From the NCBI GenBank assembly GCA_963830885.1, contig CAWHOA010000037.1, positions 1 to 64,000 on the forward strand: a stretch of 64,000 bases of DNA, in the 5' to 3' direction. The number at the start of each line of letters is the position of its first letter. Position 1 is the stretch's first letter. Origin of the DNA: JAIBJN01 sp963830885 (GTDB lineage Bacteria; Actinomycetota; Thermoleophilia; Gaiellales; Gaiellaceae). The position numbers were made by a program, and so were the translations under genes. The notes below the pieces were generated by a model. That model did not search any database. It was not told where the DNA came from and was given only the letters and a program-made list of their open reading frames with translations. Positions 60,558-64,000 of this stretch are shown here, one piece after another.

Positions 60558-60935
60558 TTGGCCCGAATCGCAGGAGTGAACCTGCCCCGTGAGAAGCGCC
60601 TCGAGGTGGCGCTCACGTACATCTACGGCATCGGCCAGGCGACCGCGCAGAAGATCTGCGTCGATCTCGGGCTGTCGTACGACGAGAAGGTGCGCGACCT
60701 CACGGACGAGGAGATCACCAAGCTCCGGACATACATCGACACGAACCTCGAGGTCGAGGGCGAGCTGCGGCGCGAGCGCTCCCAGGCGATCAAGCGCCTG
60801 CAGGAGATCGGCGCCTACCGCGGCATCCGCCACCGCCGCGGCCTGCCGGTCAACGGCCAGCGGACGAAGACCAACGCGCGCACGCGCAAGGGCCCGAAGA
60901 AGACCGTCGGGCGCGGGAAGAAGGCGAAGGTCTGA
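60558..60935 (+). CDS. rpsM: 30S ribosomal protein S13
   Basis: This 125-residue S13 (ARIAGVNLPREKRLEVALTY, RGIRHRRGLPVNGQRTKTNA). TTG start with AAGGAGAAG. Its TGA overlaps rpsK. Confidence 0.98.
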   Translation: MARIAGVNLPREKRLEVALTYIYGIGQATAQKICVDLGLSYDEKVRDLTDEEITKLRTYIDTNLEVEGELRRERSQAIKRLQEIGAYRGIRHRRGLPVNGQRTKTNARTRKGPKKTVGRGKKAKV

Positions 60936-61336
60936 TGGCGCCTCCCCGCCGACAGTCCAAGGGCCGCGCCCGCCGCCGGGTGAAGAAGAACATCGCCATC
61001 GGCCAGGCGCACATCAAGACGTCGTTCAACAACACGATCGTGAGCCTCACCGACAAGGAGGGGAACGTCATCGCGTGGGAGAGCGCCGGCTCCGCCGGCT
61101 TCAAGGGCTCCCGCAAGTCGACGCCGTTCGCCGCCCAGGTGACGGCGGACTCCTGCGCTCGCAAGGGCATGGAGCACGGGCTCCAGAAGGTGGAGGTCTT
61201 CGTCAAGGGCCCCGGCTCCGGCCGTGAGACGGCGATCCGCTCGCTCCAGGCCGCCGGGCTCGAGATCCTCGGCGTCAAGGACGTCTCACCGCAGGCCCAC
61301 AACGGCGTGCGGCCGAAGAAGCGGCGGAGGGTCTGA
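60935..61336 (+). CDS. rpsK: 30S ribosomal protein S11
   Basis: This 133-residue S11 (IAIGQAHIKTSFNNTIVSLT, GPGSGRETAIRSLQAAGLEI, PQAHNGVRPKKRRRV). Overlaps rpsD by one base. Confidence 0.98.
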   Translation: MAPPRRQSKGRARRRVKKNIAIGQAHIKTSFNNTIVSLTDKEGNVIAWESAGSAGFKGSRKSTPFAAQVTADSCARKGMEHGLQKVEVFVKGPGSGRETAIRSLQAAGLEILGVKDVSPQAHNGVRPKKRRRV

Positions 61337-61956
61337 TGGCGCGCCCCCTGGGCCCCAAGTGCAAGCTGTGCCGCCGCGAGGGCATGAAGCTCTTCCTCAA
61401 GGGTGAGCGCTGCCTGACGGAGAAGTGTGCCGTCGAGCGCCGCAGCTACCCGCCGGGCGAGCACGGCCGCGGCCGCATCAAGCAGTCCGAGTACCTGCTC
61501 CAGCTGCGCGAGAAGCAGAAGGCGCGCCGGTACTACGGCCTGCTCGAGAAGCAGTTCCGCAACTACTACGACAAGGCCGCCAAGCGGTCGGGGATCACGG
61601 GCGAGGAGCTCCTGCGCATGCTGGAGACGCGCCTCGACAACGTCGTCTACCGGCTCGGCTTCGCGGCGTCGCGCGCGCAAGGGCGCCAGATCATCCGCCA
61701 CGGCCACTTCCAGGTGAACGGCCGGCGGGTGAACATCCCCAGCTTCCAGGTCAAGCCCGACGACGTCGTCGCGCTCAAGCCCGGAAGCCCCGTCGAGCAG
61801 GTCGTGCGGGACGCAACCGACCTGACCGCGTCGGTCTCCCCGTGGCTCCAGGCCGACCACGACAACCTCACGGGCAAGGTCTTGAAGCTCCCCGACCGGT
61901 CGGACATCGACACGCCGGTCCAGGAGCAGCTCATCGTCGAGCTCTACTCGAAGTAG
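61336..61956 (+). CDS. rpsD: 30S ribosomal protein S4
   Basis: This 206-residue S4 with N-terminal cysteines CKLCRREGMKLFLKGERCLT...C (zinc form), and the S4 RNA-binding domain RLDNVVYRLGFAASRAQGRQ. Confidence 0.97.
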   Translation: MARPLGPKCKLCRREGMKLFLKGERCLTEKCAVERRSYPPGEHGRGRIKQSEYLLQLREKQKARRYYGLLEKQFRNYYDKAAKRSGITGEELLRMLETRLDNVVYRLGFAASRAQGRQIIRHGHFQVNGRRVNIPSFQVKPDDVVALKPGSPVEQVVRDATDLTASVSPWLQADHDNLTGKVLKLPDRSDIDTPVQEQLIVELYSK

Positions 61957-61965
61957 AAAGGAAGC

Positions 61966-62925
61966 ATGGCCACCAGAACGTCGCTCATGGATTTCCAGGT
62001 GCCCCGGATCACCCACGAGGAAGTGACCGAGGAGCGCGGCCTCTTCGTGATCGAGCCGCTCGACCGCGGCTTCGGCTACACGTTCGGCAACTCGCTCCGC
62101 CGCGTGCTCCTGTCCTCGCTCGAGGGCGCCGCCGTCACCTCGGTGAAGATCGAGGGCGTCGCGCACGAGTTCACGACCCTGAAGGGCGTGCGCGAGGACG
62201 TCACCGACATCATCCTCAACCTCAAGAGCCTCACGTGCCTCCTGCACGGGGAGTCGCCGGAGATCGAGGTTCGGCTCGAGAAGAAGGGCTCCGGCGTCGT
62301 CAAGGCGTCCGACATCGAGGCGCCGGCCGACCTCGAGATCCTCAACCCGGACCTCGAGATCGCCAACCTCTCCGACAAGGGCCGCCTCGAGGTCACGCTG
62401 ACCATCGGCCGCGGCCGCGGCTACCTGCCCGCCGAGCTGAACCGCGGGCCCGAGCACACGATCGGCGTCATCCCCGTCGACTCGATCTTCTCGCCGGTCC
62501 GGCGCGTCTCGTACGAGGTGGAGGCCGCCCGCGTCGGGCAGCGCACCGACTACGACAAGCTCACGCTCGACGTCACGACGGACGGCTCCGTCGCCCCGCG
62601 CGACGCGATCGCCGAGGCCGCCGAGATCCTCATCCGCCAGCTGGCGATCTTCACGGACATCGACAAGATCGAGGGCTTCCGCGAGGACGCCGAGGCCGAG
62701 GCCGAGGCCCCGCAGGCGCACGGGATGGAGAACTTCCCCATCGAGGAGCTCGAGCTCGGCGTCCGCAGCTACAACTGCCTGAAGCGCGTCGGCATCGAGA
62801 CGATCGGGGACCTCGTCACGAAGACGGAGGGCGAGCTGGCGGCGATCCCGAACTTCGGCAAGAAGTCGATCGAAGAGGTCCGCGAGACCCTCCAGGCCCA
62901 CGGGCTGACGCTCAGGGACGAATGA
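61966..62925 (+). CDS. rpoA: DNA-directed RNA polymerase subunit alpha
   Basis: This 319-residue alpha: N-terminal dimerisation domain (GYTFGNSLRRVLLSSLEGAA) and C-terminal UP-element-binding domain (LGVRSYNCLKRVGIETIGDL, IPNFGKKSIEEVRETLQAHG). Overlaps rplQ as ATGA. Confidence 0.98.
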   Translation: MATRTSLMDFQVPRITHEEVTEERGLFVIEPLDRGFGYTFGNSLRRVLLSSLEGAAVTSVKIEGVAHEFTTLKGVREDVTDIILNLKSLTCLLHGESPEIEVRLEKKGSGVVKASDIEAPADLEILNPDLEIANLSDKGRLEVTLTIGRGRGYLPAELNRGPEHTIGVIPVDSIFSPVRRVSYEVEAARVGQRTDYDKLTLDVTTDGSVAPRDAIAEAAEILIRQLAIFTDIDKIEGFREDAEAEAEAPQAHGMENFPIEELELGVRSYNCLKRVGIETIGDLVTKTEGELAAIPNFGKKSIEEVRETLQAHGLTLRDE

Positions 62926-63311
62926 GGCACCACCGCGCAGGCAGGAAGCTGGGCCGGGACTCGGCCCACCGCAAGGCGCTCTACGCGAACCTCGCCTGCG
63001 CGCTGATCGAGCACGGCCGCATCAAGACGACCGAGGCGAAGGCGAAGGAGGTGCGGCCGATCGTCGAGCAGATGATCACGCTCGGGAAGCGCGGCGACGT
63101 CGCCGCGCAGCGGCAGGCCGTCGCCTTCCTCCGCTCGAAGAGCATCGCCCACACGCTCTTCGCCGACATCGCGCCGCGCTTCGCGGAGCGGACGGGCGGC
63201 TACACGCGCGTCGTCAAGATCGGCCCGCGCCAGGGCGACGCTGCGCCGATGGCCTACCTCGAGCTCGTGGACTACGTGCCGGTGCGCGCTCCGGCCGGCG
63301 CTCCGGCGTAG
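62922..63311 (+). CDS. rplQ: 50S ribosomal protein L17
   Basis: This 129-residue L17 (MRHHRAGRKLGRDSAHRKAL, EHGRIKTTEAKAKEVRPIVE). Last gene of the run. The following 130 bases are GC-rich with a weak hairpin (GCCGGC repeats at 63354-63368) but no clear terminator. Confidence 0.97.
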   Translation: MRHHRAGRKLGRDSAHRKALYANLACALIEHGRIKTTEAKAKEVRPIVEQMITLGKRGDVAAQRQAVAFLRSKSIAHTLFADIAPRFAERTGGYTRVVKIGPRQGDAAPMAYLELVDYVPVRAPAGAPA

Positions 63312-63440
63312 CGCCTCGACGCACCACGCCGGAGCCTCCACCGGTGCGGCCTCGCCGGCCGCGCCGGCAACGAGCGCACCCCGCGCTGCAGGTCGGCGTG
63401 CCGTTCCGCCGCGAGCTGTCTGGCGATGTCCGGATGCATC

Positions 63441-63902
63441 TCAGCGCTGCTTTCCAGCCGCCTTGGCGAAGATGTCGAGCACGGTGCCCCAGCCCTCGTT
63501 GTAGCCGGCCATGCGCTCGCGGAAGTCGGACCCGATGCGCTCCCAGCCCGTGTGCACGACGTCGACGCGCGTCCCGTCGCCCTCGGACGTGAAGCGGATG
63601 TTCAGCTCCTGCGCGGTCTCCTCGCCCCGGTCGGGGTGCCACGTCATCGTCAGCTCGTTGGGAGGGTCCCAGACGACGATCGTCCCCCAGACGCCCTCCT
63701 CGCCCTTCGACGAACGCTCGTAGACGCGACCGCCGACACGTCCCTCCCAGACCACCGTGCTCTGCGGGTCGTCGAAGATGGAGTGGCCCTCGATCGGGTA
63801 CCAGTCGCTCATGCGCTCCGTGTAGACGTGGAAGGCGTGCTCGGGCGTGCAGCGCACGAACACCGACTTGCGCACGGCGAGCTCATCGGTCATCTGGTTC
63901 AT
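63441..63902 (-). CDS. SRPBCC (AHSA1-like) domain protein
   Basis: This 153-residue helix-grip protein: KSVFVRCTPEHAFHVYTERM, GGRVYERSSKGEEGVWGTIV, VWDPPNELTMTWHP and a C-terminal helix HTGWERIGSDFRERMAGYNE. It typically pairs with an ArsR-type regulator, whose 3' end overlaps its start here. Ligand unknown. Confidence 0.88.
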   Translation of the reverse strand: MNQMTDELAVRKSVFVRCTPEHAFHVYTERMSDWYPIEGHSIFDDPQSTVVWEGRVGGRVYERSSKGEEGVWGTIVVWDPPNELTMTWHPDRGEETAQELNIRFTSEGDGTRVDVVHTGWERIGSDFRERMAGYNEGWGTVLDIFAKAAGKQR

Positions 63903-64000
63903 CCTCGTGTCCTCCTTCTTCGCTTTCCGCCGCCGCCTTGAACGACGCCAGCGCCTCGTCCCAGAACCCTTCGAAGTACGCGCGCAGCTCGGCCAGGCCC
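63883..64000 (-). CDS. C-terminal end of an ArsR-like regulator (partial, runs off the window)
   Basis: A minus-strand frame open to the window edge reads GLAELRAYFEGFWDEALASF followed by KAAAESEEGGHEDEPDDR and a stop at 63885-63883. The pattern ELR..FE.FWDEAL..FK matches the C-terminus of ArsR regulators that precede SRPBCC genes. It overlaps the SRPBCC start by 20 bases, an operon arrangement. Confidence 0.65.
   Translation of the reverse strand, partial: GLAELRAYFEGFWDEALASFKAAAESEEGGHEDEPDDR

Overview
The window is a high-GC bacterial chromosome segment. Heavy GTG/TTG start use, ATGA and TAGTG gene overlaps, a ribosomal-protein core with zinc-binding L33, L36 and S14, and long Ala/Glu-rich tails on several ribosomal proteins fit Actinomycetota, perhaps a Thermoleophilia-like lineage. 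The phylum is an inference; no 16S rRNA gene is present.

Layout. Positions 1-23.4 kb are accessory: tRNA-Tyr, a prepilin peptidase, a flavin monooxygenase, a MarR regulator, and a metal-related pair (a multicopper oxidase carrying two heavy-metal-binding modules and a His-rich insert, next to a frameshifted CzcO-like flavoprotein). Next come membrane and stress genes, then an arsenic cluster (arsR, LMW-type arsenate reductase, aquaporin, arsM, second arsR), a ClC channel, an FGE-like protein, a frameshifted BBE-type oxidoreductase, a glycosyltransferase, a MOSC protein, a membrane Zn-protease, an orphan ModA and a metallo-beta-lactamase/rhodanese fusion. Positions 23.4-27.3 kb carry tRNA-Met, rpmG, secE, nusG, rplK, rplA, rplJ and rplL. 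At 27.5-31.8 kb lie a secreted protein, an HtrA protease and a two-component system whose target promoters share an 11-bp-periodic operator. rpoB and rpoC occupy 32.0-40.2 kb, then a glycolipid-binding protein and a diguanylate cyclase. From 42.6 to 63.3 kb the str, S10, spc and alpha operons are fused in one run (rpsL to rplQ), including secY, adk, map and rpoA. The right end holds an SRPBCC protein and the end of an ArsR-like gene.

Most notable result. Ribosomal genes here are usually packed with overlaps, but six intercistronic gaps exceed 130 bp. One (before rplJ) is a classical L10 leader. The other five are two families of paralogous structured elements: family A before nusG and rplK, family B before rplC, rplW and rpsE. 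In every copy the 3' strand of the closing stem contains or abuts the Shine-Dalgarno sequence of the next gene, and paired positions differ between copies in a compensatory way. Each copy is also spanned by an uninterrupted small ORF coupled to its neighbours. These look like an undescribed set of cis-acting RNA regulators of ribosomal-protein and NusG translation.

A second theme is reading frames that need a +1 shift: two flavoenzyme genes at the same CCG-TGA-C heptamer, arsM at its start, rpmD once and rplO twice. Consensus-sequence errors are the simplest alternative and must be excluded first.
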